A DNA stretch of 64,000 nt from Acinetobacter suaedae (GTDB lineage: Bacteria > Pseudomonadota > Gammaproteobacteria > Pseudomonadales > Moraxellaceae): the NCBI RefSeq assembly GCF_008630915.1, contig NZ_CP043909.1, positions 2,170,001-2,234,000 of the forward strand. The letters run 5' to 3'. Position 1 is the first letter of the stretch; each line of letters begins with the position of its first letter. Below are positions 28,019 to 38,297 of this stretch, in pieces. A program made the position numbers and the translations under genes. The notes under the pieces are model-generated. The model was given only the letters and a program-made list of their open reading frames with translations. It was not told the DNA's origin and did no database searches.

Positions 28019-31000
28019 TTAGTTGATTACACCACTTACACCAATACGTACACTTGGCTCACCTTGTGATGCAGCTGCAACACCACCGGTAATTGACCAG
28101 CGACCATTATCCGAAGTTTTACGTAAGGTGACGCCGACTGCATTTTCACCGCCATGGTAAGCAGCACCCGCAGCATAGGTATATTTACCTGCAACAAATG
28201 GGGCTGCTTCCAATGCCATTGCTGCTGCAATACCTGCATTGGCTTTTTTCTCTACGCTATCAATACGCTGGTTTGTGTCGTAGAAGGCTTGTTGTAACTG
28301 GTCACCGAGGTTGGTAATACGGTTACCCAATTCCTGATTTGACTGGTTTAAAGTACCAATCGCATCATGGATATTGTCTTTTCCTGTACCACCAACGTTC
28401 TTGGTTTTGATGGTTCCATCCGGATTTACCGTAGTGTTACCACCGATGCTGTTCTTGATGCTGTCAGAGATATTATGGATCTGACCACCATTCACCGCAT
28501 CTTTAGAACCTTTTGCAATGGTCCCGTTATCTACACCCTTAACAACACGGTCGCCATCTTTACCTGCCATATTGACACTCTTACCACCAGTGTCTTTACC
28601 AACCGTGATTTCACCTTTCGGATCCTGTTGCTGAACAAGACCAGACTTACCATTGTTGATGTTGTTGATATTGTTCTGGATGTTCTGGATGTCATTGGTG
28701 TTCTTGTCAACATTCTGTTTAACATCCCACAATTGACCACCATTCACCGCATCTTTAGAACCTTGCTCAACCTTACCATCAGCAACATTCTTCAAGTTAG
28801 TGCCCTTATCGCCACCACCTAAAGTCACTGAGTTTTTATCAACATTGCCATCTTTGTCTTTGTCATACTTCACAGCATTATCAGACAAATCACCAATCTC
28901 TTTACCGATTTGGTCTTTAACATCATTGATTTGCTTGTCCAGCTGACCTTTATTCACAGCATCTTTCGCATCGACACCGTCAGCAACATTGGTAATTTTC
29001 TTACCACCAGCATCAACACCATTAATGGTGATACTTGGACCTCCTTTAATTACCAGGCCATTATTGTTCAACACTGTATTGCCCGTGGTAATGCTGTCGA
29101 ATTTCGCATCTTTCAACAATTCAATCTTGATGCCGTCTTTAGTGGTACGGGTAATCACATTTTCACCGCTGGTCTTGTCTTCTGCTGTTGCTGCATCAGC
29201 GCCACCTACGATGTTTAACTTGTCACCCAACTTACGGTGTACATCTTTACCCACATTGCCTGCAAAGTTCAGACCTTTGTTGGTCAGGTCATTTACACCA
29301 TTGGTAACTTTGTCATCAACTGACTTGATTGCATCATTGATGTTGTTTTTGCCTGTTCCACCAATGTTATTCGTCGTGATGCTACCATCCGGATTAACCG
29401 TGGTGTTACCACCAATGCTGTTCTTGATGCTGTCAGAAATATGCTTGATCTGACCGCCATTCACCGCATCTTTAGAACCTTGAGCAATTGAACCATCAGC
29501 AACATTGCTAATGACCTTGTTACCTGCATTGATGCCGTCTTTAGTGATGCTTGGGCCATCTTTGATGGTCAAGCCATTGTTGTTCAATACGCTGTCGCCA
29601 GTCGTTACGCTGTCTAAAGTCAGGTCTTTCTTGGTCGATACTTCGTAGTTCGTACTGCCATCTTTATTGGTCGTTTCTTTAACAACAATGTTGTCGCCTT
29701 CAGTCACTGTGGTTTTCGCTTTGGTTGCAGCGTCTTTTACATTGCTGATTGCATCGTTGATGTTGTTTTTACCTGTACCACCAATGTTATTCGTCGTGAT
29801 GCTACCGTCCGGATTTACCGTGGTGTTGCCACCAATACTGTTCCTGATGCTGTCAGAAATATGCTTGATCTGACCACCATTTACCGCATCTTTAGAACCC
29901 TTGGCAATTGAACCGTCAGCAACGTTAGTAATGACTTTGTTACCCGCATTGATACCATCTTTAGTAATGCTTGCACCATCTTTGATGGTTAAGCCGTTGT
30001 TGTTCAATACGCTGTCGCCAGTCGTTACGCTGTCGAACTTCGCATCTTTCAACAATTCAATCTTGATGCCGTCTTTAGTGGTACGGGTAATCACATTTTC
30101 ACCGCTGGTCTTGTCTTCTGCTGTTGCTGCATCAGCGCCACCTACGATGTTTAACTTGTCACCCAACTTACGGTGTACATCTTTACCCACATTGCCTGCA
30201 AAGTTCAGACCTTTGTTGGTCAGGTCATTTACACCATTGGTAACTTTGTCATCAACTGACTTGATTGCATCATTGATGTTGTTTTTGCCTGTTCCACCAA
30301 TGTTATTCGTCGTGATGCTACCATCCGGATTAACCGTGGTGTTACCACCAATGCTGTTCTTGATGCTGTCAGAAATATGCTTGATCTGACCGCCATTCAC
30401 CGCATCTTTAGAACCTTTGGCAATTGAACCGTCAGCAACATTGCTAATGACTTTATTACCTGCATTGATGCCATCTTTAGTGATGCTTGGACCATCTTTG
30501 ATGGTCAGGCCATTGTTGTTCAATACGCTGTCGCCAGTAGTGATGCTGTCGAACTTCGCGTCTTTCAACAATTCAATCTTTATACCATCTTTAGTGGTAC
30601 GGGTAATGACATTTTCACCACTGGTCTTGTCTTCTGCTGTTGCTGCATCAGCACCACCCACGATGTTTAACTTGTCACCCAACTTACGGTGTACATCTTT
30701 GCCTGCATTGCCTGCAAAGTTCAAACCTTTATTGGTGAGGTCATTTACACCATTAGTAACCTTGTCATCAACTGACTTGATCGCATCATTGATGTTGTTT
30801 TTGCCTGTACCACCAATGTTATTCGTCGTGATGCTACCGTCCGGATTCACCGTGGTGTTACCACCAATGCTGTTCTTGATGCTGTCAGAAATATGCTTGA
30901 TCTGACCGCCATTCACCGCATCTTTAGAACCCTTAGCAATTGAACCGTCAGCAACATTAGTAATGACTTTATTACCTGCATTGATGCCGTCTTTAGTGAT

Positions 31001-33772
31001 GCTTGGGCCATCTTTGATGGTTAAGCCGTTGTTGTTCAATACACTGTCGCCCGTGGTAATGCTGTCGAACTTCGCATCTTTCAACAATTCAATCTTTATA
31101 CCATCTTTAGTGGTACGGGTAATCACGTTTTCACCGCTGGTCTTGTCTTCTGCTGTTGCTGCATCAGCGCTACCTACGATGTTTAACTTGTCACCCAACT
31201 TACGGTGTACATCTTTACCCGCATTGCCTGCAAAGTTCAGACCTTTGTTTTCCAGCTCAGTCTTCGTATTGTCGATCTTACTGTTTAACTCAGTCTTGGT
31301 GTTATTGATCGTGTTGTTTAACTCAGTTTTGGTATCGGTAATCTGAGTCGTTAACTGATCTTTAGTGTCATTCAACTTATTGTTGGTATCTGTGATACGG
31401 TTAGCCAAGTCTTTCTTGGCATCATTCAAATTTTTATTGGTATCTGCAATTTGATTGCCCAAATCAGTTTTGGTGTTATCAATTTTCTGATCTAGATTGG
31501 TAATGTTTTTCGCATTTTGATTCACACGAGTATCAACATTCTTGAGCTGACGTACAGTCACTGCATCTGAATCAGCAGAACCATCTTCAACATTAGTAAT
31601 ACGACGCTCTTTTCCAGCTGAACCTACTGACACAACACCATTAGACATTGATGCATCACGGTTGGTCAGGAAAGAATTACCTGTTGCTTGAGTTGCAACA
31701 GCATCTTGACCTAATGCCACACTATTTTCCGCTTCAACACGACTGCGAGCACCTAATGCCACACCACCAGTAACCATTGATCGGGCGTCTTGTCCGACTG
31801 CAACAGCATTTTCCTGATCAGCAACGGCTCCACCACCAATCGCAGCAGAATTTTTACCTGTAGCTTGAGCACCACTACCGATTGCAGCTGCACCATCTCC
31901 TGTTGCCTTTGCACCTTGACCAGGTTTATTGCCCGAACCAATTGCTGTTGAGTTAGTCCCAGAAGCAACTGAGTTAATACCCATGGCTGATGCACCATCA
32001 CCTGTAGCCTGAGCCACAGCGCCAAAAGCAGCAGCGCCTTTTCCAGAAGCATTTGCCATAACACCAAATGCCGATGATGCATCACCAGTTGCTTTAGATG
32101 TCATACCAAAAGCCGAAGAAAATGCCCCTGTACCAACCGCTTGAACACCTACAGCAGTTGAACCATGATTTGCTTCTGTTGTTGGATAGTGTCCGGCCTT
32201 CAGCACACCACCTGTAATTTCAGTATAGGTTTTACTCAACTCAGCATCTTGGGCAATTTTATCAACATCATCTCCACCAATTGCAACTGATGAATTACCA
32301 CGAGCGATTACATCAGCACCAATCGCAACTGATTGATCACCAATCGCTTTAGTTTGGTCACCAATCGCAACTGATTGATTGCTGTAACCAGGTACAACAC
32401 CTTCTGCACCTCTAGTAGACGCATTGCGACCAATCGCAACGTCCCCACGACCAACCGTTTCACTACTACTACCCATTGAAATGGCACCAGAACCAACGGC
32501 TTGAGCATTACCACCTATTGCCATCGAATCACGACTAGAAGCTTTAGTGTTTACACCGACGGCTATTGAGTTTCTTCCTGTTGCACCGTCATTTTCAAAG
32601 TTGCCACCTTGCTGTCCATTATCATTGATACTGACATAATGAGTACGAGCTGCTTTTAGCTGACGTACCGTTGCTGCATCTGAATCTGCTGCACCATCAG
32701 CAACATTTTGAATACGACGTTCAGCGCCAGCACTACCCACAGATAACACACCTTTCGGCGCGACTTGATTCGTAAGAAAGCTTTCACCCGTTGCTTGTGT
32801 CGCTTTTGAGTCTTTGCCTAAAGCAATACTATTTTCTGCATCTGAACGTGCCCCTTTACCAACTGCAACACCACCTTCAAAAGTTGCTTCTGCTTGATCT
32901 CCAATCACAACTGCATGGTCTTTATTCGCTTTTGCACCTGTACCAATTGCAACTGACTTCTTGCCAGTTGATTCAGAGAAAGCCCCGATTGCCAAAGCAT
33001 TTTCCTGAGTTGCAACTGCACCGCCCCCAAATGCAATCGAATCTTTACCTGTTGCTTTTGTTGCCATTTTCGGTTGATATGCGGCCCCTGCCTGACCTGC
33101 AACTTCCTCAGCACTATCAATATCAGGAGAACCAATTGCAATTGAACGATAACCTTCTGCAGTTGCAGAGTGACCAATTGCTAGAGACCCTTTACCTGTT
33201 GCAGCCGCTACATTACCAATTGCTTGAGAAAAATCTCCTTTAGCAGCAGATTGACGACCAATTGCTAGAGCTGTATTTCCAGAAGATAAAGCAGCCGTAC
33301 CGATTGCCACGCCAGAGATATTTTGTGTTGTTGCATATGAACCAATAGCCGTTCCTAAGCTTTTCTCTACACTAGCGCCAGTACCTATGCTTACAGCTCC
33401 GCCCTGCTTCAAATTGCCTTCAAAAGCACCCTTTGAGTTATTATAAGGATTTTGGCGATTTGCAATATTTGCAGCAGTCGAGTCCAATGTCTTAGCACCA
33501 CAGCCTAATGCAATATCTTTAGCATTTGCTGTATTTGCGGTTCCTTCCCGACACATCATATTCGAACCTGAAATGGATGTACCTCTGCCCACTCCACCAT
33601 CAATATTAGTCGCCGCAAAAGCTGCTGGAGAAAAACTAACGACTCCCAATAAAACACTCGCTGATAAGTTAAAAGTTTTTGATTTGGTTTTTGTTCTGCT
33701 TTTGGCAATTTCTGAAGTTGCAACCCACGCACCAATTGATGCATTCCAAACCACTTTAAACACTTTATTCAT
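28019..33772 (-). CDS. Trimeric autotransporter adhesin (YadA/Ata type)
   Basis: 1917-residue surface adhesin. Residues 1-24 are an extended signal region ([24 protein letters not shown]) followed by a Sec signal cleaved near SPAAFA. Two YadA-type left-handed head regions follow (AIG..A repeats, about 110-330 and 400-690), each ending in a neck ([10 protein letters not shown], then [10 protein letters not shown]). A heptad stalk of [12 protein letters not shown] repeats (about 745-850) leads into 172-residue stalk repeats. The last 75 residues form the YadA membrane anchor ([20 protein letters not shown] near the end). It trimerises, inserts in the outer membrane and binds surfaces or host matrix. 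It shares an operon with tpgA. Confidence 0.95.
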   Translation of the reverse strand: MNKVFKVVWNASIGAWVATSEIAKSRTKTKSKTFNLSASVLLGVVSFSPAAFAATNIDGGVGRGTSISGSNMMCREGTANTANAKDIALGCGAKTLDSTAANIANRQNPYNNSKGAFEGNLKQGGAVSIGTGASVEKSLGTAIGSYATTQNISGVAIGTAALSSGNTALAIGRQSAAKGDFSQAIGNVAAATGKGSLAIGHSATAEGYRSIAIGSPDIDSAEEVAGQAGAAYQPKMATKATGKDSIAFGGGAVATQENALAIGAFSESTGKKSVAIGTGAKANKDHAVVIGDQAEATFEGGVAVGKGARSDAENSIALGKDSKATQATGESFLTNQVAPKGVLSVGSAGAERRIQNVADGAADSDAATVRQLKAARTHYVSINDNGQQGGNFENDGATGRNSIAVGVNTKASSRDSMAIGGNAQAVGSGAISMGSSSETVGRGDVAIGRNASTRGAEGVVPGYSNQSVAIGDQTKAIGDQSVAIGADVIARGNSSVAIGGDDVDKIAQDAELSKTYTEITGGVLKAGHYPTTEANHGSTAVGVQAVGTGAFSSAFGMTSKATGDASSAFGVMANASGKGAAAFGAVAQATGDGASAMGINSVASGTNSTAIGSGNKPGQGAKATGDGAAAIGSGAQATGKNSAAIGGGAVADQENAVAVGQDARSMVTGGVALGARSRVEAENSVALGQDAVATQATGNSFLTNRDASMSNGVVSVGSAGKERRITNVEDGSADSDAVTVRQLKNVDTRVNQNAKNITNLDQKIDNTKTDLGNQIADTNKNLNDAKKDLANRITDTNNKLNDTKDQLTTQITDTKTELNNTINNTKTELNSKIDNTKTELENKGLNFAGNAGKDVHRKLGDKLNIVGSADAATAEDKTSGENVITRTTKDGIKIELLKDAKFDSITTGDSVLNNNGLTIKDGPSITKDGINAGNKVITNVADGSIAKGSKDAVNGGQIKHISDSIKNSIGGNTTVNPDGSITTNNIGGTGKNNINDAIKSVDDKVTNGVNDLTNKGLNFAGNAGKDVHRKLGDKLNIVGGADAATAEDKTSGENVITRTTKDGIKIELLKDAKFDSITTGDSVLNNNGLTIKDGPSITKDGINAGNKVISNVADGSIAKGSKDAVNGGQIKHISDSIKNSIGGNTTVNPDGSITTNNIGGTGKNNINDAIKSVDDKVTNGVNDLTNKGLNFAGNVGKDVHRKLGDKLNIVGGADAATAEDKTSGENVITRTTKDGIKIELLKDAKFDSVTTGDSVLNNNGLTIKDGASITKDGINAGNKVITNVADGSIAKGSKDAVNGGQIKHISDSIRNSIGGNTTVNPDGSITTNNIGGTGKNNINDAISNVKDAATKAKTTVTEGDNIVVKETTNKDGSTNYEVSTKKDLTLDSVTTGDSVLNNNGLTIKDGPSITKDGINAGNKVISNVADGSIAQGSKDAVNGGQIKHISDSIKNSIGGNTTVNPDGSITTNNIGGTGKNNINDAIKSVDDKVTNGVNDLTNKGLNFAGNVGKDVHRKLGDKLNIVGGADAATAEDKTSGENVITRTTKDGIKIELLKDAKFDSITTGNTVLNNNGLVIKGGPSITINGVDAGGKKITNVADGVDAKDAVNKGQLDKQINDVKDQIGKEIGDLSDNAVKYDKDKDGNVDKNSVTLGGGDKGTNLKNVADGKVEQGSKDAVNGGQLWDVKQNVDKNTNDIQNIQNNINNINNGKSGLVQQQDPKGEITVGKDTGGKSVNMAGKDGDRVVKGVDNGTIAKGSKDAVNGGQIHNISDSIKNSIGGNTTVNPDGTIKTKNVGGTGKDNIHDAIGTLNQSNQELGNRITNLGDQLQQAFYDTNQRIDSVEKKANAGIAAAMALEAAPFVAGKYTYAAGAAYHGGENAVGVTLRKTSDNGRWSITGGVAAASQGEPSVRIGVSGVIN
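29040..31255 (-). repeat. Tandem 516-bp repeats inside the adhesin gene
   Basis: Near-identical 516-bp (172-residue) units, seen as repeated [17 protein letters not shown]...DGINAGNKV blocks with boundaries at about 29873, 30389 and 30905; the unit at 29454-29873 is a 420-bp variant in which the [14 protein letters not shown] part is replaced by a [18 protein letters not shown] segment. Partial units flank them. Such repeats can recombine and change stalk length. Confidence 0.88.
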
Positions 33773-34226
33773 AAAACTTCTCAGACGATTTTTACAGTTA
33801 TTGAGAGACTAAAAATGTGAAATCACATTTTTTCTCAAATGCCGGTTAAAAAAGATCGCGAATGCTAATGAAATAATCTAAAGAGGTAAATGAATCCCCC
33901 AAAAACCAAGAGCAAAAATGAGACATATTTCTCATATTTAAAAAATAAATAAGAAACTAAAATACTAATAAATATTGATAAAAAATTAAAATGTTTAGTT
34001 TTGTACACTTTAAGTAAAAGATATAAAATTCAACTAATTTTAGAATGATAACTCTATATAAAATAAGCATAAATGAACAAAAAACATACTAAGTATGATG
34101 ATTTTTAATTTTGATCGTGTATGAAAACTTTTTGCTATTTTCTTTTTCTCAAGTAAAAAATATTGATAAAGAATTAAGATACTAAATCAGTTATGATTTA
34201 TCCATCAAAACGAATTTCTCAGCAGC
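33773..34226. other. 454-bp AT-rich intergenic region upstream of the adhesin and fau
   Basis: No gene is supported. It contains several short palindromes: ATGAGA-CATATT-TCTCAT (33918-33935), CATACT-A-AGTATG (34085-34097) and the adhesin-leader hairpin (33801-33839). A 20-base direct repeat with one mismatch (AAATATTGATAAARAATTAA) occurs at about 33970 and 34158. A possible -10 for fau is TATGAT (about 34193-34198). The strong AT bias is typical of silenced surface-protein promoters, but no silencer site can be proved here. Confidence 0.5.
33801..33839 (-). promoter_or_regulatory. Long dyad just upstream of the adhesin start
   Basis: TTGAGA...AAAATGTG-AAAT-CACATTTT...TCTCAA: a two-part inverted repeat 29-67 bases before the ATG at 33772. 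It could be a leader-RNA stem or an operator for a dimeric regulator. Confidence 0.45.
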
Positions 34227-34814
34227 ATGAGTCAAGAACTGAATACACTTAGAAGACAGCTCCGCCTAAGAAGAGGACAACTCTCTTTGTTTCAACAAAA
34301 ACAAGCTGAGCAACAAGTTCTCCATCAGTTTAGACGACTAAACTCATTTCATTCAGCGAAAAAAATTGGTCTTTACTTACATGCATTCGGTGAAATTCAT
34401 ACACAAAAACTTCTAGAACTGTGCTTCCAACACGGAAAACAAGTTTATCTTCCAATGATATGCAATATGAATCAAAAACTGGTTTGGGTAAAAATCAGCG
34501 CCAACCAATATAAAAACAAACGTTTTTCCCATCATCCTCTTGGTATGAAAGAACCCATGGCTGGACGTGGTCAATCGGTTTCAAATTTAGATCTACTCAT
34601 CATGCCATTACTTGCTTGTGATCACCTTGGTACAAGAATCGGCATGGGAGGTGGTTATTATGATCGAACTTTAGCTACAGCCCCACATCGGCCTTTTCGA
34701 CTTGGTTTAGCGCATACATTCCAATATTTGCACTTTCCCTTGTCACGCCAAAAATGGGATCAACCTTTAGATGCATTGATCACCCCAACGCAAAAATATT
34801 TTTTCAAACGCTAA
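34227..34814 (+). CDS. fau: 5-formyltetrahydrofolate cyclo-ligase
   Basis: 195-residue enzyme that converts 5-formyl-THF to 5,10-methenyl-THF with ATP. The basic N-terminus (RRQLRLRRGQLS) corresponds to the phosphate-contacting region, and the conserved C-terminal GTRIGMGGGYYDRTL block is the family signature. Length is normal. In E. coli the gene (ygfA) follows 6S RNA; here it is 23 kb away, so that linkage has been broken. It is divergent from the adhesin gene across an AT-rich spacer. Confidence 0.9.
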   Translation: MSQELNTLRRQLRLRRGQLSLFQQKQAEQQVLHQFRRLNSFHSAKKIGLYLHAFGEIHTQKLLELCFQHGKQVYLPMICNMNQKLVWVKISANQYKNKRFSHHPLGMKEPMAGRGQSVSNLDLLIMPLLACDHLGTRIGMGGGYYDRTLATAPHRPFRLGLAHTFQYLHFPLSRQKWDQPLDALITPTQKYFFKR

Positions 34815-34958
34815 ACACATCATCTTTATACAATTTCGCCCAAATCCCAACCAATTTAGTCTTTTTTTTATATTTTCTAGATAAAACCCCTTGTAATTTT
34901 TAAAATGCACATCACTATAAAAACATGGCAACACCGTTGTCACTCATTAGGAGTGCCC

Positions 34959-37388
34959 ATGTCTGAATATATTATGAATAATGAAACTAACTTAGAGCCG
35001 CAGGTTCCAAGTGTATTACCACTATTGGCGTTACGTGATGTTGTGGTTTACCCACACATGCAAATTGCGCTCTTCGTGGGTCGTGAAAAATCGATCAATG
35101 CAGTGGATGTGGCTCGTAACAGTGACAATTTAGTATTTGTAGTTGCGCAAAAAGATTCGCTTACAGAAGAAATTGATCACGATAATCTCTATCAATATGG
35201 AACCGTGGCTAAAATCGTACAGGTTGTAAATCATGAAAATGATGAAAACTGTATTAAGGTGCTGATTGAAGGCCTACATCGTTCTAAATTAGAACGTATT
35301 ATTGACGGGGAACAATACTTAACTGCTGAGCATCACCTTAGTCCAATGACGGTTGCATTGGATCAAGAGACTCAAGAAACTCGCTTAAATGAATTACGCA
35401 CCCTATTTGCTCAATATGCTGAAGCAAAACTACGTAATGCGCGTGAGTTGGTTGCAGCAGCAAATAAAATCGAAGACTTATTACAACTTATGTTCTTCGT
35501 TGCAACTCGTGTGCCTTTAAATATTGAAGTGAAACAAAAATTTTTAGAGCACGATGAGTTTGAAGCACATTTGCAAGAGTTAATGAGCTATTTGATGAAT
35601 CAATCTGCTGAACAGCAAATTGAGCAAACGCTACATGACAGCGTAAAACGTCAAATGGAAAAGAATCAGCGTGAATACTTTCTCAATGAAAAGATGAAAG
35701 TTATTCAGCGTGAACTTTCTGATATGAATGGTGGCGCTGAAGATGACGTTGCTGAAATTGAGAAACGTCTTGCTGAAGCAGATTTACCTGAGCATGTACG
35801 CAAAAAAGCGGAGGCTGAGTTTCGTAAACTGAAAGCAATGCAACCTGCTTCAAGCGAAGCAGCTGTGGTGCGTAATTATCTAGAAGTAATTTTAGATACA
35901 CCTTGGAATAAAGCCAGCAAAGTCAGTATTAACTTGGCAAAAGCACAAGAAATTCTTGATGCTGACCATTATGGCTTAGATGATGTCAAAGATCGTATCG
36001 TAGAGTATCTCGCAGTCCAGTCTCGCGTGAAAAAACTCAAAGGTCCGATTCTATGTCTAGTGGGTCCTCCAGGTGTAGGTAAAACATCACTAGGTGAATC
36101 AGTTGCGAAAGCAACAGGTCGTGAATTTGTTCGTATGGCACTCGGTGGTGTCCGTGACGAAGCTGAAATTCGTGGTCACCGTCGTACCTATATTGGTGCG
36201 ATGCCAGGTAAAATTGTGCAGTCTTTAACGAAAGTTGGCGTAAAGAATCCACTATTCTTGCTCGATGAAATCGACAAGATGGCACAAGATTATCGTGGTG
36301 ATCCAGCTTCTGCATTGCTTGAAGTTCTTGATCCATCACAAAATAGTAAATTTAACGACCACTACTTAGATCTTGATCTTGACCTTTCAGAAGTGATGTT
36401 CATCTGTACAGCGAATAGCATGAACATTCCTGAAGCTTTACTAGATCGTATGGAAGTGATCCGTCTACCGGGTTATACCGAAGATGAGAAAGTAAACATT
36501 GCTGAGCGCTACCTTGTGCCTAAGGCAATCAAGAACAATGGTTTACGTACAAAAGAGTTAACAATTCATGAAGAAGCAATTCGTGATATTGTACAACGCT
36601 ATACTCGTGAAGCTGGTGTGCGTAACTTAGAACGTGAAGTATCAAAAATTGCACGTAAAGTTGTAAAAGAAGCAGTCAGCAAAAAGTCTAAAAACTTACA
36701 AGTTGATGTGACCTCTGCTAATCTTCCGACATACTTAGGTCCACATAAATTTGACTTTGGTATGGCAGAAGAAGAAGCTCAAGTCGGTCGTGTGAATGGT
36801 TTGGCTTGGACTTCGGTTGGTGGTGAGTTATTGACGATTGAAGTTGCGGCAGTAAAAGGTAAAGGTAAATTCATTACGACGGGTTCACTCGGTGATGTAA
36901 TGAAAGAATCTATTACAACCGCGATGACATTAGTCCGTACTCGGGCAGATGAATTAGGTATCGAATCTTCTCGTTTTGAAGAGACCGATGTTCATGTTCA
37001 CTTACCTGAAGGCGCAACACCAAAAGATGGACCGTCTGCTGGTTTAGCGCTCACAACTGCTCTAGTCTCTGCATTTACAGGCATTGCAATTCGTCCAGAC
37101 ATCGCCATGACAGGTGAAACTAGTCTAGGTGGTCGAGCCATGCGCATTGGGGGATTAAAAGAGAAACTTCTTGCAGCACATCGCGGTGGCATTAAGTTAG
37201 TATTTATCCCACAAGATAATGTTCGTGACTTAGATGAGATTCCAGACAATGTCAAAGAAGGCTTAGAAATCAAAGCGGTGAAAAGCATTGATGAAATCTT
37301 ACCTCTTGCTTTGACTGATACGCCTAAGCCTTTGCCAAAAACACCGATTGTAAAACCGGTGGAAGATGCAAAAGCAGCACGTCACTAA
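34959..37388 (+). CDS. lon: ATP-dependent protease Lon
   Basis: 809 residues from the ATG at 34959, preceded by AGGAG with five-base spacing; an ATG at 34905 is in frame but lacks a site. Layout: N-terminal LON substrate domain (VLPLLALRDVVVYPHMQIAL), AAA+ module with Walker A GPPGVGKTS, Walker B FLLDEIDKM, arginine-finger region, and the Ser-Lys protease domain with the catalytic Ser in KDGPSAGLAL and Lys in GGLKEKLLAAHRGG. It degrades misfolded and regulatory proteins in the cytoplasm. The upstream 140 bases show no clear sigma32 promoter. A strong terminator follows. Confidence 0.96.
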   Translation: MSEYIMNNETNLEPQVPSVLPLLALRDVVVYPHMQIALFVGREKSINAVDVARNSDNLVFVVAQKDSLTEEIDHDNLYQYGTVAKIVQVVNHENDENCIKVLIEGLHRSKLERIIDGEQYLTAEHHLSPMTVALDQETQETRLNELRTLFAQYAEAKLRNARELVAAANKIEDLLQLMFFVATRVPLNIEVKQKFLEHDEFEAHLQELMSYLMNQSAEQQIEQTLHDSVKRQMEKNQREYFLNEKMKVIQRELSDMNGGAEDDVAEIEKRLAEADLPEHVRKKAEAEFRKLKAMQPASSEAAVVRNYLEVILDTPWNKASKVSINLAKAQEILDADHYGLDDVKDRIVEYLAVQSRVKKLKGPILCLVGPPGVGKTSLGESVAKATGREFVRMALGGVRDEAEIRGHRRTYIGAMPGKIVQSLTKVGVKNPLFLLDEIDKMAQDYRGDPASALLEVLDPSQNSKFNDHYLDLDLDLSEVMFICTANSMNIPEALLDRMEVIRLPGYTEDEKVNIAERYLVPKAIKNNGLRTKELTIHEEAIRDIVQRYTREAGVRNLEREVSKIARKVVKEAVSKKSKNLQVDVTSANLPTYLGPHKFDFGMAEEEAQVGRVNGLAWTSVGGELLTIEVAAVKGKGKFITTGSLGDVMKESITTAMTLVRTRADELGIESSRFEETDVHVHLPEGATPKDGPSAGLALTTALVSAFTGIAIRPDIAMTGETSLGGRAMRIGGLKEKLLAAHRGGIKLVFIPQDNVRDLDEIPDNVKEGLEIKAVKSIDEILPLALTDTPKPLPKTPIVKPVEDAKAARH

Positions 37389-37401
37389 TTATTTATCAAT
37401 A

Positions 37402-37429
37402 AAAAAGAGAGCTACAGCTCTCTTTTTTT
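37402..37429 (+). terminator. Intrinsic terminator after lon
   Basis: AAAAAGAGAGCT/AGCTCTCTTTTT stem with a minimal loop, followed by a T run, 13 bases past the lon stop. Confidence 0.88.
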
Positions 37430-37443
37430 GTTACATAATTTGG

Positions 37444-37471
37444 TTGAAAAATAACCCGCATATTGCATAAT
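37444..37471 (+). promoter_or_regulatory. Candidate sigma70 promoter of an intergenic small RNA
   Basis: -35 TTGAAA (37444-37449), 16-bp spacer, -10 CATAAT (37466-37471). It lies after the lon terminator and before two hairpins, so it would drive a free-standing transcript. Confidence 0.5.
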
Positions 37472-37477
37472 AAAATA

Positions 37478-37597
37478 GAGTCGATAAAAACAAAGGCTAA
37501 GTTTGGCTCATGTGCAACTCATTTTTTAGTATCATCTGAACTCCAGACAGATGATACTTTGATCGCAGCTCATACGCGTTTTGAGCTGCGTTTTTTA
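37478..37597 (+). ncRNA. Candidate small RNA between lon and rlmH
   Basis: The 323-bp gap after lon has no ORF. A promoter-like pair ends at 37471, and two hairpins follow. Hairpin 1 is a perfect 11-bp stem AGTATCATCTG/CAGATGATACT (37528-37538 and 37548-37558). Hairpin 2 is CGCAGCTCA/TGAGCTGCG (37564-37572 and 37582-37590) with six T residues directly after it, a complete intrinsic terminator. The segment before hairpin 1 is A/U-rich with TTTTTT at 37522-37527, a possible Hfq site. Predicted length about 120 nt. I recognise no known RNA family. It could instead be a leader or a decayed gene remnant; transcription is inferred only. Confidence 0.5.
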
Positions 37598-37711
37598 TGG
37601 TCAAGATAACTCTCTAATTTGTCTTTTTTATGACAAGATAAACCACTGTACTCCCCCATGGCATGACTGCAAGCTTTATAATGCACTTAATTTTATAAAT
37701 GAAACGAAACT

Positions 37712-38191
37712 ATGAAAATTCGCATTCTGACGATTGGTCAAAAAATGCCTGCATGGGTGATTACTGGGTTTGAGGATTATTTCAAGCGAATTCAACCTTT
37801 TGTACAAACACAGGTGGTTGAGTTACCCATGGCGAAGCGCGGAAAAAATGATTCAGAAGCAGATATTTTAAAATACTGTCAAATTGAAGGTGATAGTATT
37901 TTAAATGCGATCAAACCCAATGAAACCTTGATCGCACTAGAAGTAGGTGGCCGTGAATTAAGCACTGAAAAACTCGCAGATACCATGAAACAATGGATGC
38001 TTGAAGGCAATGATGTCGTGCTAGCCATAGGAGGCCCCGATGGACATTCTGATGCCGTACGCAAGGCTGCAGCTTGGCATTGGTCGTTATCAAAGCTCAC
38101 CATGCCCCACCCAATGGTACGTATTTTATTAATCGAGCAGTTGTATCGAGCGATGAGTATCAATCACAATCACCCCTATCATCGCGCCTGA
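37712..38191 (+). CDS. rlmH: 23S rRNA (pseudouridine1915-N3)-methyltransferase RlmH
   Basis: 159-residue SPOUT-fold methyltransferase acting on Psi1915 of 23S rRNA. The N-terminus MKIRILTIGQKMPAWV, the SAM-knot segment VVLAIGGPDGHSDAVRKAA and the C-terminal RILLIEQLYRAMSINHNHPY are the family signatures. Length is normal. It stands alone, downstream of the candidate small RNA. Confidence 0.95.
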   Translation: MKIRILTIGQKMPAWVITGFEDYFKRIQPFVQTQVVELPMAKRGKNDSEADILKYCQIEGDSILNAIKPNETLIALEVGGRELSTEKLADTMKQWMLEGNDVVLAIGGPDGHSDAVRKAAAWHWSLSKLTMPHPMVRILLIEQLYRAMSINHNHPYHRA

Positions 38192-38297
38192 TTTAAACAG
38201 TGTTCTGATTTAAGAACAATCTGTTGAAGCCTATCAACTTTTAAATTGTGCTGATCTTTGTCACCATAGGCGTATATTTCCATTCAGGTGCTTGATT

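Noticed and set aside
29040..31255. Regular spaced repeats that might look like a CRISPR array
   Set aside because: Units are 420-516 bp and in frame with an adhesin stalk; they lack short spacers.
28367..31346. Long plus-strand open frames within the adhesin gene
   Set aside because: They are antisense to the repeat-rich adhesin, repeat with the same 516-bp period, and have no ribosome binding sites or protein-like features.
34905..34958. Upstream ATG as the lon start
   Set aside because: It lacks a ribosome binding site, and AGGAG precedes the ATG at 34959, giving the usual LON domain start.
34815..34958. Heat-shock (sigma32) promoter before lon
   Set aside because: ACCCC-like bases are present but no CTTGAA-type -35 at proper spacing could be found.
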